Source: Euptelea pleiosperma
Taxonomy: Eukaryota; Streptophyta; Magnoliopsida; Ranunculales; Eupteleaceae
Direction: 5' to 3'
NCBI GenBank assembly: GCA_035048495.1
Contig: CM068549.1
Coordinates: 8,973,822-9,037,821, forward strand
Length of the DNA stretch: 64,000 bases
Made by a program: the position numbers and the translations under genes. Each line of letters begins with the position of its first letter. Position 1 is the first letter of the stretch. A model generated the notes under the pieces. It made no database searches and had not been told where the DNA came from. It saw only the letters and a program-made list of their open reading frames with translations. Positions 1 to 11,249 of this stretch are shown piece by piece.

Positions 1-399
1 GCAAGATAATCCGAAGCCTAGACAGACGTGTGGCACATCGGCTGACTTAAGTACGCCCCAGACTAACCGGATTTGTCAAGCGTGAAGATGAGTTTTCCTA
101 GAAGAGGAGCTAGGGTTGGTTCGTGTTCCTAATCCGACACTAGCTAATCCGATAGACAATCAAGGAGGCCACTTACGAGCTCGGTATACTTGAGTAGTAG
201 GGACCTATGGGTGTGTTAGATAACAGGGACCCGCACTCATGGACTTAATCGACTTGATCTTTGAAGGGGTCGCTTTGTGTGGAGTTTTCCTCGAACACCG
301 ATCTAAGTGGGCTCTATTCTTGATTGATTTTAATTCTTGGCTGTGGTTACACAAAAGCTGGAATGACGAGGTGAGTGATGAAATCCCACCAGTTTCAAG

Positions 400-735
400 T
401 TAGAGCTGGGTTTGCTGTTTAATGTATTTTATTACGGCCAAACCAAGCAGTTTCGATAATTTTTGCAAAAGCAAATAAACAATCGGCACAGTATTTTGCA
501 CAATGAGCAAGATCGCACTCAAGGTGAGGTGTAGAAACTTACCTACCCGTTGGCTACGCACGGGGTCTCCTCCGTGAGATAGGGAGGGGTATCCAAATGG
601 GCTTGGGCCCGACTCCACCTCTTTGAGCTTTCGCTCCCTACTCACTTGGTAAACGCAATCCGAAATCACGTTAGTCCACAATGGTCTATGGTATGTAATT
701 GGAAGGTATACCGCCTTTGGGGTTTCACGAAACAC
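400..735 (-). CDS. Uncharacterised 111-codon leader ORF of the minus-strand element
   Basis: This open frame lies between the primer-binding site and the (off-window) gag. The predicted protein starts MFRETPKAVYL and ends KYIKQQTQL, with a hydrophobic stretch near residues 70-85 (AILLIVQNTVPIVYLLL). The plus-strand copy at 54174-54509 has the same length and differs at 9 nucleotides. By my count 7 of these change an amino acid and 2 are silent, so there is no sign of protein-level constraint since the two copies separated. I recognise no domain. It may simply be chance openness in a young repeat. Confidence 0.25.
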   Translation of the reverse strand: MFRETPKAVYLPITYHRPLWTNVISDCVYQVSRERKLKEVESGPSPFGYPSLSHGGDPVRSQRVGKFLHLTLSAILLIVQNTVPIVYLLLQKLSKLLGLAVIKYIKQQTQL

Positions 736-1144
736 GCAATGATTTAGGGCAGGTATTGTGAATTAGTTCCAATTAGGGTTTGAAATTCAACTTTAGCTAT
801 TCCCGAATTAGTGTTCAGAAATATCTACTTTTGAATTACCCAGAGTTGGAAATCTTCCAAATTGAATTAAATAACCAATGGTGATCTAACTAGAAATAGC
901 AGAATTGAAATCTGACCCTAATATTTTTGGTATTTTTAATTAGTTAATTATCTAGCAGTTATTCTAAAAGTAGAGAAAATAAAGTCCTAAGCTATTACAA
1001 CTTTGCACTCGGCCGTCCGAGGCATTAAAATAATAAGTGGAAAATGTGAAAAATAAAGTGGAAAGTTTCCGATCTGGATCGGATCTTGAAGATTAAGCAG
1101 CTTTCCGAATTCCTGTTCGTCTTTTTGCAATCCCGTCAACCGAG

Positions 1145-1158
1145 CGGCAACGACGCCA
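1145..1158 (-). promoter_or_regulatory. Primer-binding site, tRNA-Asp type, one mismatch
   Basis: On the minus strand, two bases after the LTR end, the sequence is TGGCGTCGTTGCCG. This pairs with the 3' end of plant tRNA-Asp(GUC) except at one position (C to T relative to the plus-strand element's TGGCGCCGTTGCCG). tRNA-Asp priming is typical of Athila/Calypso-type elements. It shows that 1161-2813 is the 5' LTR of the minus-strand element. Confidence 0.85.
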
Positions 1159-1160
1159 TT

Positions 1161-2813
1161 TGAAATTAGGGTTTTTCCGCGTCGTTGGTTACGGAAACCT
1201 TAGATCTCAACAATATTTGTAATTTCTCCGAATTGGTTCGCTTAATCTGCAAATAAGCAGACTTGCACAGTGGCTCGTGTCGGATATCGTCCGCACTCGG
1301 GATTAGTTAGTACAATAAGAAACAAGAATAATAAAAAAATGCTCGAAATAAATGGAAGGGTGAGAGTGGTGGATGTTGATTTAAAATATGCTTGAGATTG
1401 TTGTTAGAACTATTAGAATGAAAAAAAAAACATAAGAGAAACGAGAATGAAAAACACAATAAATGAAAACAACTTAAACTTGAATTTAAAACTTATTCAT
1501 TAAACTAAAAACAAATGCTTATAATGCTTATTCAAATGCTTTACAATGGAAATAACATTAAACCAAATTAATCTAGAAAGCCATTAAAATATTACCCTAG
1601 AAATCATGTAAAGGTAGAGAGGGAAAGAAGAGAGAAAGAAGGTAGGAAGATTAGAGAGATGAATTAGAGAGAAGCTTACCATTGAAGAGGTAGATGGTGC
1701 AACTCCAATTGGATCGACCTCAATAAGATTGAGGATTGTAGCCTTTGATTGTGGCGGATGGAATGGGCAGCAAGGAGACGTTGCTATTCGATATTTTGCA
1801 CCTCGAGGTGGAGGCATTAATGGTGAGCTTGCCGGAGTTGCTCGTCGGAGAAGAAGGGTGAAGAAGAAGAGAAAGAAAGAAGAAAGAGAGGAAAAGAGGA
1901 GGAGGGAACCAACCCAAGAAGGAGAGATCGTAGATCTCTTATAGACTTTTTTTTTTCTTTTTGCTTGTTGTAAAAATAATAACCGTTGGATCTAGAGAGA
2001 TCCAACGGTTGGAAATGGGTTAGTTAGATGAGAGAGAGAGTGACTAGGATAGAGAGATATGGGGAGAGAAGAATCGGTCAAGTGAGACCAATTCTCTCTT
2101 CTTGTTGCAAATGGGCATGGGCATGGGTCATGGTCATGGGCATGGGCATGGGTCATGGGTATGGGCATGGGTCATGGGTCATGGGTATGGGTCATGGTTC
2201 ATGGGTCATGGGTCATGGGCTTAGGTCATGGGCCAAGATAGATAGATAAAGAGAGAAATAGGAGAGAGGTGAGAGAAAAATATAAAAATAAAAGCATTGG
2301 AGGGTCTTGAACCCTGGTCTTCTTTATTCTCTCTCGTCTGCTCCACCAATAAGTCAAACTTATCCTTTGATGTCAATTGGTGTGGCCTTTAACACCTAGG
2401 TCCTTCTCTTGGTCACCAGCTATTCTCTCTCTTAGTCCTTGTTCCGGCTCTACGATCCTCTAGCTTTGCCTATATATGTCTTCTATCTTTTTATCCTAGC
2501 CTGTTGGCTCTTTAAGCTTTGATAGAAGTTTTTTGTGGTTGATCGTGGGCCCGCCAGTCCTCGAGAATCGCCCGATAGGGTCTCCTACAAGTGAAAAAGC
2601 GCGTAATGAGATTCAACTAAAACATCTTGATACTGGACTATCCGAAATGCGTATATTTCATGCAAATAGTCGATTTTCGTCTAAAGAATGAGTTCTACGC
2701 AATGGAAGAAACTCTTATATGGAAAAGTCGACAAAAAGAGAAGTTTTACGGAGGAGAATGCGACATCTCTATAAGGATAATGGCTTAAAATAAGCACTTT
2801 TGAGCAAATATCA
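1161..2813 (-). mobile_element. 5' LTR (short class, 1653 bp) of the minus-strand Athila-like element
   Basis: The ends are TG...CA. On the minus strand it starts TGATATTTGCTC at 2813 and ends in TTTCA at 1161, directly before the tRNA-Asp primer-binding site. It is the inverted counterpart of 52095-53747 and happens to have the same length despite internal indels. It contains a minisatellite (2111-2236), a near-palindrome of CCGTTGGATCT at 1983-2008, tRNA-like A and B boxes (2338-2348 and 2303-2313), and a TATA-like TCTATAAGAG on the minus strand near 1938-1947. It inserted into the LTR whose remainder starts at 2814. The expected duplication is CCAAC (2814-2818), but the partner copy is off-window. 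Confidence 0.92.
2111..2236. repeat. GGGCAT/GGGTCAT minisatellite inside the short-class LTR
   Basis: About 18-20 units of 6-7 bp (GGGCAT, GGGTCAT, GGGTAT) run head to tail. The plus-strand element carries the same array at 52681-52790, about 18 bp shorter, so copy number changes between LTR copies. Confidence 0.9.
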
Positions 2814-4212
2814 CCAACCACGTCCTCAACCCTCTCCTTGCTGCCACCCTCTTATCTGCCGCCTCCAAGATCCACCACGACCTGCAACTCTTGAGTTGCA
2901 GGTCCGCCTGCATCCATGTCAGCGCTCCCCTCCGCCTGTATCCACGTCCCACACCACCACCGTCTCACCTGCAACTCTTGAGTTGCAGGTCCGCCTGCAT
3001 CTCCGACCATGAGATCCCCTGGACTGCTTGCTGCTCAACTGCTCGTCCACCTGTGCGTGCTACGCTTGCAGCACCTCCACTTGCAGTTGCTGTACCGCCT
3101 TCACCACTTGATCTCCAACGTAGACAACAGCTATCGCCTCTCCACTTGTAGTGTACCACATCAGGAAGACTGTCACACCTGCAACTCTCTCTAGTTGCAG
3201 GCGTTTTATCTGGCCAGTCCTTTAGAGAAAAAAAAAAGAGAGGAAAAAGAAAGAGAAGAAGAGGGTTTGAAGAAGAAGAAGAAGAGAAGGAGGGTCTCCT
3301 TCTTGCACCGCCTGCACCATCCCTCCACCTTGTTGTTGCTGCCTGTCATCGCCTCTCCCTCTTCCACCTCCTGCAACCAGCAACGTGTGGAACACCACGA
3401 CTCAACCATCTCCTCACTTGCAGCAGCATACCACCTGCCCTTGTCGCCCCTTCTCTAACAGCAAAGGGGAATGCCCCTCTCTTCTTGATCTCCTCCATCC
3501 ACGGTGCACACCACATTGCTGTTGCACCCAATGCACTCCTCAAGCTGATAACTCCTCTATTCTCTCCTTGAACAGCCTGTGTACATGGTGCACCTTACTC
3601 AGACCGATGTTCTCCACCTAACGGCTCATTGGTAAGTGCGCAAATGGTGAGTTTCTTACTTTCTCTCTCTACCTTATTTTCTTTTCTCTCTATTTTTTTT
3701 CTCCTATTCTTAATTTCTCTCTCTAGGTTTCGATTAGGCTTTCCCTTAATTCATCTCTCTCTCCATCCATTTCTCTCTCTAAAAATCTCTTTTATTTTCT
3801 CTCTCTAAAATCTCCCTCTCTAATTAGTTTTTTTTTTATCAGCTGTACTTGAATCTCGATTATATGCATTGTAGACAATTCTGATTTAATAAAGAATTTT
3901 GATTATGAGTTATGTTTGGATTATTAAGTTCTCATTCATATTTTGATCAATATTGTTAATGTGCACAGTTCTGTTAAAAATCCAATCAAGATCATTTTAA
4001 ATCTCACCCCACCATTCTAGCAATTTCTGTGTTCAAATGTGTTCTTATTTGTGCTGATCCGACTAATCCCGAGTGAGGATCGACATCCGACACGAGCCAC
4101 TGTACAACCTTGTGATTTTTACAGGATTTGAGTGAACAAAGAAGCGGATTCTAAAAATTTTGTTGGAATTAGGGTTTCCGTAACCAACGACGCGGAAAAA
4201 TACCTACTTTCA
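2814..4212 (+). mobile_element. 3' remnant of a long-class LTR, truncated by the minus-strand element
   Basis: This piece ends with the family terminus (ACGACGCGGAAAAATACCTACTTTCA region, last base 4212) and is not followed by a primer-binding site, so it looks like the right part of a solo LTR. Its left part is separated by the element ending at 2813 and lies off-window. It contains three hairpins built on CCTGCAACTC...GAGTTGCAGG (2881-2902, 2968-2989, 3178-3201). It also has a GGTAAGT donor-like site at 3632 and a TTTTTACAG acceptor-like site ending at 4124, matching the intron-like interval in the other LTRs. Possible target duplication on the right is ACCCA (4213-4217). Confidence 0.85.
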
Positions 4213-4629
4213 ACCCACACTACCACACACCACGAAAGAGACCCTCTTAAAAAATTTCTCGGCCAAGAGTTTAGAATCTTCTGGCAAGTTTCAACCAATG
4301 GCACTTTGCCATGTGGCACAAGAGCAATAGCTACAATTCATACGGAATATTACAACATAATGATACGAACAGGAGCACCATCCACGTGGCCAATCCAGAG
4401 GACTATCTATCAGATGGGCCTTACAAGTGGCAAGAAAAGCCTGCACTATAGTGAATAGTTCTGGAGTGCAGCTCCAATAAACATGTTTCCCTAAAGAGAA
4501 GGTGTACTTTCTCTAAACAGGCAGGAACTCCTTTTAGACTCATTTTTTTTCTTTTTCAGAGAAACATTAGGTAGTCCCGGTTCTACAGTGCTTATATATA
4601 ACCTGGTATGTCACACATTTTTGTGCACC
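4213..4629. other. Unassigned flank between LTR remnant and foldback element
   Basis: I see no recognisable gene here. An open frame runs through part of it (to about 4458) but has no family resemblance I can name. Confidence 0.5.
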
Positions 4630-5020
4630 AAACTTTTGTCACAACGGGTTATGGCCAAAGTCGGTCACAACCCACAATACGAGCCATGTGGCACACTATT
4701 AAAGGGCGCTAACCGTAGGGATGTTTGGCCAGTCCCTTGGTGGACTTGCAAACCAAAAATTAGTGTGATCAGTGATTTCTAAGCATTGGATTGAAGTTAT
4801 TTTATTGGGTTGATTTTAACCGTAGGAGCATTATTGACTATTATTTGGGTACAAAAGATCCAAAGGTTCCAAATCACTAATCTGGCTATTTTTTTGATTT
4901 GCAGGTCCACCAAGGGACTAGCCAGACATCCATATAGTAAGCGCCCTCTAATAGTGTACCATGTGGCTCGTATTCTGGGTTGTGACCCACTTCGGTTACA
5001 ACCCGTTGCGACAGAAGTTT
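4630..5020. repeat. Foldback (long terminal inverted repeat) element
   Basis: The left arm starts AAACTTTTGTCACAACGGG and the right end is its imperfect reverse complement (CCCGTTGCGACAGAAGTTT). The arms stay complementary for roughly 180 bp, including the block around GGATGTTTGGCCAGTCCCT and GGTGGACTTGCAAACC. No coding sequence lies between them. Diverged relatives occur at 38960-40235. Such non-autonomous foldback/MITE-like elements usually derive from a DNA transposon, but I cannot assign the superfamily. No clear target duplication was found. Confidence 0.75.
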
Positions 5021-5228
5021 TACTCCTTATTCAGTCACAGGTAGGAAACCTCCTTGATAAAAAGTAGTTTAATGGAATGATCTCATCCATCCAGAAGCTA
5101 GACATTTTATAATTATGATCTTGGTATTTTCAGTCGTTCAGAAAGATCAAATAGTTTGGATGAATAAGATCATTAAATTTCGTTGATTACATATGCCATC
5201 AAATCATCAACACATGGATTCTTCATAA

Positions 5229-5402
5229 TTAAAGACAACTTTGTAGCCTCTTCTTGATGATCTTGAGACACGTCAGATCATCATCAACAACCAAAACTCG
5301 GAGACCAGCTGGAAACTTATCAAAGTCACTTGCTTTCCTGCTAGCACCAGAGCTTGTTGTTGACATCACACCTCCTTCGCCTCCATTATCCATGTTCATC
5401 AT
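5229..5402 (-). pseudogene. First-exon fragment of a type-B response regulator (ARR-like)
   Basis: On the minus strand, from tandem ATG codons at 5402, the frame encodes MMNMDNGGEGGVMSTTSSG, then FPAGLRVLVVDDDLTCLKII, and stops at 5229-5231 after 57 codons. The LRVLVVDDD block is the start of the receiver domain of plant type-B cytokinin response regulators and holds the acidic-pocket aspartates. The phospho-acceptor aspartate, the rest of the receiver and the GARP DNA-binding domain are absent, and no splice donor is visible at the end. I read it as a captured or decayed first exon. The family call is from memory of the N-terminal pattern. Confidence 0.7.
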
Positions 5403-5807
5403 CTCCTAAGACCTCGAGCAGTAACCATCAAACAACCCACCTCCTCGATTTCTCTTCTCTTAGAATTACAGAATCGAACTCGCATTTAAAATATAAAAAA
5501 AAGTTGGAGAATGATTGAAGGAAATATAACATGAGTGAAGGAAAATTTTGAAGACAAGGGTATTTTGGGGGTTTGGGTTTTGGCCAAAACCCTTGTTCTA
5601 AGGTTGAAGACAAGGGCATTTTTGCTATTTAATACAAATTTTGGTAGTCAACTCGGGTCAACACTGGTCAAATAATAGTGGACCGAGTCATAGGCTTTTT
5701 CAAATTGTGGGGGGTATGTCAAATTTTAAAGATAACATGGGGGGTATGTCAAAAATTTCCTTCTATTTTTATATTATTTTAAGTAGTATATATTTATATA
5801 TATATAT

Positions 5808-6060
5808 GGGCTTTTAGCCAAATAAATAACAAACAGTGTCATGTAGGTGAGATGGGCTATGGTTTGAAACTATTGCCCATTTCAGCCTTTTTTACTATTT
5901 TATACCAATTTTACCCTTCGGTAGGGCTCGTCTGTAACAAAAGGGTTAAAACCCCTTTTGAACCAAGAAAAACTCTCCCTCCCTTCGTCTCTCTCTTCTC
6001 TCTCCCTCTCAACTCCCCCTCTCACTCTCTCAGGCACTCCCTCCCTTCGAACCTTTCCTG
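5808..6060 (+). repeat. Duplicated promoter/leader-like segment, copy 1
   Basis: It begins GGGCTTTTAGCCAAATAAAT, continues with CATGTAGGTGAG...GGGCTATGGTTTG, CCATTTCAGCC and an AAAGGGTTAAAA...CCTTTT block, and ends in CT-rich sequence with CTCTCAGGCACTC. Copy 2 lies at 8024-8250 in the same orientation. The layout (AT-rich, then CT-rich leader) looks like a plant promoter plus 5'UTR. Confidence 0.65.
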
Positions 6061-8023
6061 GCAATAAAAAATTACAGATGGAGTGCGATGAAGTTGTGGA
6101 AGTGACAACAGAAATAGATCGATACCGGAATCGATACTGCTGGTTTGAATAGATTATGATTGACTGATCTTGGCAAGCAATATTTGTTGTTTAATGGAGG
6201 GGCCTTAGCTCTGCTTTTCTTCAATTCGGTCTTGTGTCTTCCATACAATTTTTGTGAATCGAAAGCTTAATCGATCTTAGTCTCTGCAACTAATCCACAA
6301 AATCTCTTCAAGTAAGTCTTCGAATCTCGAATCTCATTGATTTTTCTTTGTTTGCTCGTTCATTTGAGGTTAATTTAACTAAACAAAAGGCTTTTTTGTT
6401 ATTTTAGTTCATTTTTTTTTACTTTTTAGCTTCTCTGGTTTAGATTAGTTATTTTGGATGAATCCTTCGTGATTTCTATCTCCTATTCTATAGACTTTGT
6501 TCCAGAGGTTTAAATCTGTGTAGCTTTTCTTTGTTTGGGATTTTTATGGAGGGTTAGGTCACTAGAGTCCTACAAGCTTGTTTTAGAGGTTATTCGGTTG
6601 GAACTTTGATGTTAGGGTTCGTCTTTGAATGTTCTGAAGTATTATTTGTTTTCTTAAAAGTTTCAGGTCTACAAAGGGTTCGGTCTTTATTGTAGGAGGA
6701 CTTGTTTATTTTGGTTTTTCCCTTTAGCTTAAGATTCAACAAGGTTTGGCTTTTACAAAGACATTGAAAATCTGAGTCCTCCTTCAACAAGTTTTGTCTT
6801 TCAGCCATGGATGGGAGAAATTCTCACTTCTAGCCACCAATCATCAAAGCATCTTGAGGAAAGTTCACAAACATTCGATGATAAACTCAGACTTCCACAA
6901 CCAAAGCTTTGTTGGAGAAATTCTCTAAAGTTGACCAGGAAGCTAGAATTGGATCACTGAACTATAGGCCTGATCTGAACTTCAGTGGGAATGTCAGAGA
7001 AGCAATTTCACTATCCAGAAATGCACCTCTATGCATCATTCATTGGGTGGCAACCACACATAGGGCAACATTTGTTTTTCAAGGTTGCTTGTCATACAGT
7101 AAAAATTTAACATCGTCTAGAGTCTCAATAAATGTTGAAAAATCTTGAATGTGCACCATCCCCTCTACTAACCATCTTTTAATCAAATCAGTCAATCAAC
7201 TAATCATTAAATTATAATTTTATCTATGTGCTTATGAACATTTTGATCCATTGATCACATTTACTGTGTGCTTCTTGTTCACTTCACTCAGCCTCCATTG
7301 GTGTAGATTGAGTATCTGAAGTTTGAACTAAGAAAATGGGAACAAAGAGAGCTTAAGGTTTCTGGAAACAGCTAGGATGTGAACAACATTGAAGGCAGTA
7401 GGAGAGGCAGGCCCTTTGGCAGTGGCAGAGCTAGGCTCTTTGGCATGAAGAAGCACGATTTTTTGTTACTCGACACTGCCATCTGGGCCCACTAACCACA
7501 TATATGTTTTGCCCATCCCTTTGTGATATACTCATATACACACGAAAAATCACCCTGATCGGTAATCTCTATCTATTATATTTTAGTACTTTTTATGGCA
7601 TGATTCTAGCCGTTGGATTCAAGCAATTTTTTATTACTAAAACTTGCTAAAAATCACCAAACGAGCGAATTTTCGGTATGAATGTCTACCATTATTATGT
7701 TTTTCATTAGGAAACTATGACTTCGATTTTGTGGTATTATGCTTTTGTTCTTGATGGTTTTTTTGGATCCTTTACTTGATTTGATCGGTATAATAGAAAT
7801 GCATTTGTGTTAATTATTATTTCGTGGTTTATTTTGATTATTCTAATGTTCTAATGATTAGATTTATGTGGGGTTTCATTAATCTGATTTTTCTTTGTAT
7901 TGTGAGGTTTGTGGGGTTTCCTGTAAATTTGAGGTTTGTGGGTTTTTTTATTAATCTGATTTTAATGTATTACTGTAAATCTGATTTCTATTTATTAAAG
8001 AGCTCTTTATTAAATTGATTTTT

Positions 8024-8250
8024 GGGCTTTTAGCCAAATAAATTATGCATAGTGTTTCATGGGTGTACATGGCTATGGTTGGGAACCATTGGCCATTTCA
8101 GCCATTTTCATTGTTTTGAGACGATTTTGCCCTCACACAAAGGGTTAAAAACCTTTTATTCTCTCTCTCTCTTCCTCTCATCTTTTCTCACCCTCTTGTC
8201 TCTCTCAGGCACTCTCTCTCTCTCCGCCTGTCGTAGATTGCGAACATCCA
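8024..8250 (+). repeat. Duplicated promoter/leader-like segment, copy 2
   Basis: Direct repeat of 5808-6060 about 2.2 kb downstream, with the same order of motifs: GGGCTTTTAGCCAAATAAAT, GGCTATGG, GGCCATTTCAGCC, AAAGGGTTAAAA, and a CT-rich leader ending in CTCTCAGGCACTC. Divergence is moderate, so the duplication is not recent or both copies are independent insertions of one repeat. Confidence 0.65.
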
Positions 8251-9639
8251 TATATCGCTCCATGCCCCACTGTCTTCTCCCACCTTCTATCGCCTGTTCT
8301 AAAAGGTATTTATGTTCTCTTTCATCTTTTTCTTCTTAATCTTCTCTAAACCTCTGAAGTTTTAGGGTTTTGCTTGGGGGTTTTGATCCTCTTTTCTACT
8401 ATACAAGTTTTAGGGTTTCATATTAGGGGTTTAAATACTGAGCTTCGGTTTGTTTTGGGTCCAATCCAAATGCACCCAACAGAATCGGTTTGTTCACTTT
8501 GGTGTCATCTCCCAGAGCTTAAGGTTGCATTGGTTCATAACACTGATCTCGAATCGAATCAGTTTGCTTTTGGGTCTCTGCATAACGAACATCTGAGAAA
8601 TGTTTTAATATGTGTTTAATGGGTGTTCGTTAAAACATTTCTCAGATTTGTTTTCTTGGGTTATGGCTAGCGGGAATGAAATTTGGAGAGGAGAATGTGG
8701 TTGTTGATTGCAAATCATTCTCCCTTCAACTTGTTAAAAGGGTATTTTTGAAAGGTCGTGATCTACCTTGTTGCATATTTTCCTTTTTTTTCTGAAAAAT
8801 CTTTATATCAAATTTTAAAGTTGAGATTGGGCAGTTGCCCTCCCCTGACCCACTCATGGCTCCCTCCAACGCTGCAACGAGATATAACTACAGCAAAAAA
8901 TTGTTGATTTTTTCTGTATTGGGAAAAAAACTTTTAGATTGATATAGAAATCCCTCAAAAAGCCTTGGCAACTATTTTGGGCCCATCGGATACATGACTC
9001 TATCGTGTGATTGATAAAGAAAACTAGAAAAGATGGAAAGATAAGACAATTGGTAGTACACAACTTCTCACTTAATAGCAGTATAAGAACAACGGTCGAG
9101 TATCCATCAAGTTAAGCATTTTATAGTGCATCTATACAAACATCAATAAGCAAGTTCACTTACCCATCATGTGGTTTTTGTGGTAATTCCCATCTTTTAC
9201 GACATTGCTTACTAGCATTCTCCAAAGAATTTGTTTATATTATTACTGTCTTAAAGTACATTATTGGGTTTCATATCATAGTGAACATAGGTGGGTCACA
9301 GTTATTGACTTATTTGAGATTTACGAAATAGATTAAGAGATAACTTGGAAAGCATGAATTGTGAAAGGAAATATTGATGGTACTTATTTTGTTTGTGCTC
9401 ATAGTGACAAATGTAATGCTATGTCATGGGGAAACTACTCTCTCATTAGATTTTGTTATAGTGATGTCATTGTGAGATATAATAGGAGGATTTGACGACC
9501 AGCACTATTACCCTAACATTGATTTTCTCACGGCTATGTACACGGCACAGAATATGGCCAAGCCAACGATGGCCCCAACTCAACAAATCACCAATTGAAC
9601 ATTGGTTCCACGGAATTGCCCTCATTACAGGGCCAAAAT

Positions 9640-9840
9640 GAACGCTGAAGAATCTTTGAAGCGGGGAGCAGTGGGATTCTTTGAGATTGGGTGCTAATGG
9701 CAGATTTGCAAAAAAATTGGGAATTTGCTCAAGATCCACAACTGAGCTTTGGGCTATGTGTAATGGCTTATCTTGGACTTCGGCACTCGTAAAACTAATT
9801 GGCGAATCTAACTCCACACAAACACTTTTCATCTCTTTAG
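9640..9840 (+). pseudogene. Decayed LINE-type RNase H fragment
   Basis: The plus-strand reading around 9681-9835 gives LRLGANGRFAKKLGICS followed by TTELWAMCNGLSW and LVKLIGESNSTQTL. This resembles the RNase H domain attached to plant non-LTR retrotransposon polyproteins: a glycine-rich strand, then the helix with the catalytic E of the ELWA motif, then the strand that normally carries ESDS. The second acidic residue here is N (ESNS), and no reverse transcriptase is next to it. It is a short inactive remnant. Confidence 0.55.
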
Positions 9841-11249
9841 GGAAATTGAGAACCTGTGTGGCGTCATCTCACTCTCAATATACGGTGGACTCTAGCACGC
9901 ACGGGTACATATAGCAGATGTGTAGGCGTTTTGACTAGGCGAGTATTAGCGAATGTTAACCCATTTTGAGTTGTGCTGTTGATCACAAAGGTTGACATTG
10001 AGTTAAACTTTGATGATTGCAAAAGAAGTAATCCAAGTCTGACTGATTATGCGATAAGTTCCATTGAAGTCTTGATACTTGAATGTGGGGGCTGAGATCC
10101 CAACCATTGTTTTAGATTTGCAACATGAATGTGACGAATCCTCATCTAGTTCATACTACAACTGTAGTTAGTTATTGCTTCTATAAACTTTATTGATCTA
10201 CTCCCATTTAGGATAAAAGAGAACTCGATCAGATGTTGTTATTACAGGTTAACACATTGTGTTGCTGTTGATCAATGCTTCAATGTGAAAATCTATTGAA
10301 AGCACTGTAAGATAAGAGGTCCTTTATTGTTAGTTGTCTCTTAACTCTTAAGCTCACTCCTGTCCATCCATCTAGATTCGTTGGAATGGCTTGACACAGT
10401 TACTACAATTTCAAGACAGCAACTAAAAGCCTAAAACTATGAACTGTTTAAAATGACAAATGACAAATTCAAAATGGATGTTGGCCACATTAAGGAAATT
10501 TACTTGTCATACTAAGAATAAGGAGTTTTTGTATGTCTTGAAAATATAAATCAGTAGATAAATGTATTAGCTATAGAGGTAATGCCTTATTATATAATTA
10601 TGTTTCTTTAGGGATTGTCATCTTTAGAGTAGATAATTTGATTAACTCCCAAAATGTTATTCTAAGGTTAATGAGATGGAATACATGTTACATGCTAAGG
10701 TTGAATTCATGTAATGTATGAGTTTTCTTGGATGCTTTATGTCATTTAGCACTATATAGAAATAAAAGATGCCATAGAGAATGCTTTTGATATTGCAAAG
10801 ACTTCAATTGTCGAGAAAGTGACTCCTCTAAGGTTTATATAGGAGAGGGATTAAATAAGAGAAGTGGGGGTGTAGGTTAAAGGGGAATCATGATTCGTGG
10901 TTTGAGTTGGAGAGATATGATCCCATGTTCACTTCTTACCCTAAATTGAAAAATGGTACACTTATCAATATAAAAAACTGTCACATTGATTGAAACTGTA
11001 TGCAACTATGTTGTGCAATTGGGACCCACCATTCAATGCATCTTGATCTGATCATGATTTCCTCACCTGAGATCATATTCAATTCATCTGATCAACAATT
11101 TTATTTGTACTGTTTTACTATATTTTTTCAAATCATCCCATAGAATGTGACTTATCATAGGGTTAGAAAATTAAATTCTTTATTATAGTCACAGCAAATT
11201 TATGCAAATTTGGTTAACTAATGCAAATTTACCTCATGTTATTGTAGTC
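9841..11249. other. Unassigned region upstream of the MULE transposase
   Basis: AT-rich DNA without a recognisable coding block. It may hold the 5' flank or terminal inverted repeat of the mudrA-like element, but I found no matching inverted partner on the far side of the gene. Confidence 0.4.

Larger units (their letters stand above)
1..1160 (-). mobile_element. Internal 5' leader of a minus-strand Athila-like LTR retrotransposon (runs off the left edge)
   Basis: Read on the minus strand, this is the untranslated leader that follows the primer-binding site of an Athila-type Ty3/gypsy element. It matches, in inverted orientation, the leader of the plus-strand element at 53748-54908 almost base for base. 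The gag and pol of this copy should lie to the left of the window. No gag sequence is present here. The leader carries a 111-codon open frame at 400-735. Confidence 0.9.
5403..9639. other. Promoter-like and unassigned DNA with an internal duplication
   Basis: No convincing gene is visible. Two pyrimidine-rich, 5'UTR-like stretches (about 5930-6060 and 8160-8330) follow a duplicated segment (see the paired repeat entries). Intron-donor-like GTAAGT sites and TTTAGGGTTT (telo-box-like) motifs follow at 6311 and 8360-8420, as in plant leader introns. The open frame at 6909-7148 has no recognisable domain. A short inverted repeat occurs near 8600-8650. Confidence 0.5.

Noticed and set aside
2028..2249. 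Repetitive protein of GMGHG-type units
   Set aside because: Product of the GGGCAT/GGGTCAT minisatellite in the LTR.
2303..2348. A true tRNA gene in the LTR
   Set aside because: Only A/B-box-like words are present; the span is too short and no acceptor or anticodon stem can be drawn.
4440..4460. CACTATAGTG as a CACTA transposon end
   Set aside because: A self-complementary word without subterminal repeats or a partner terminus.
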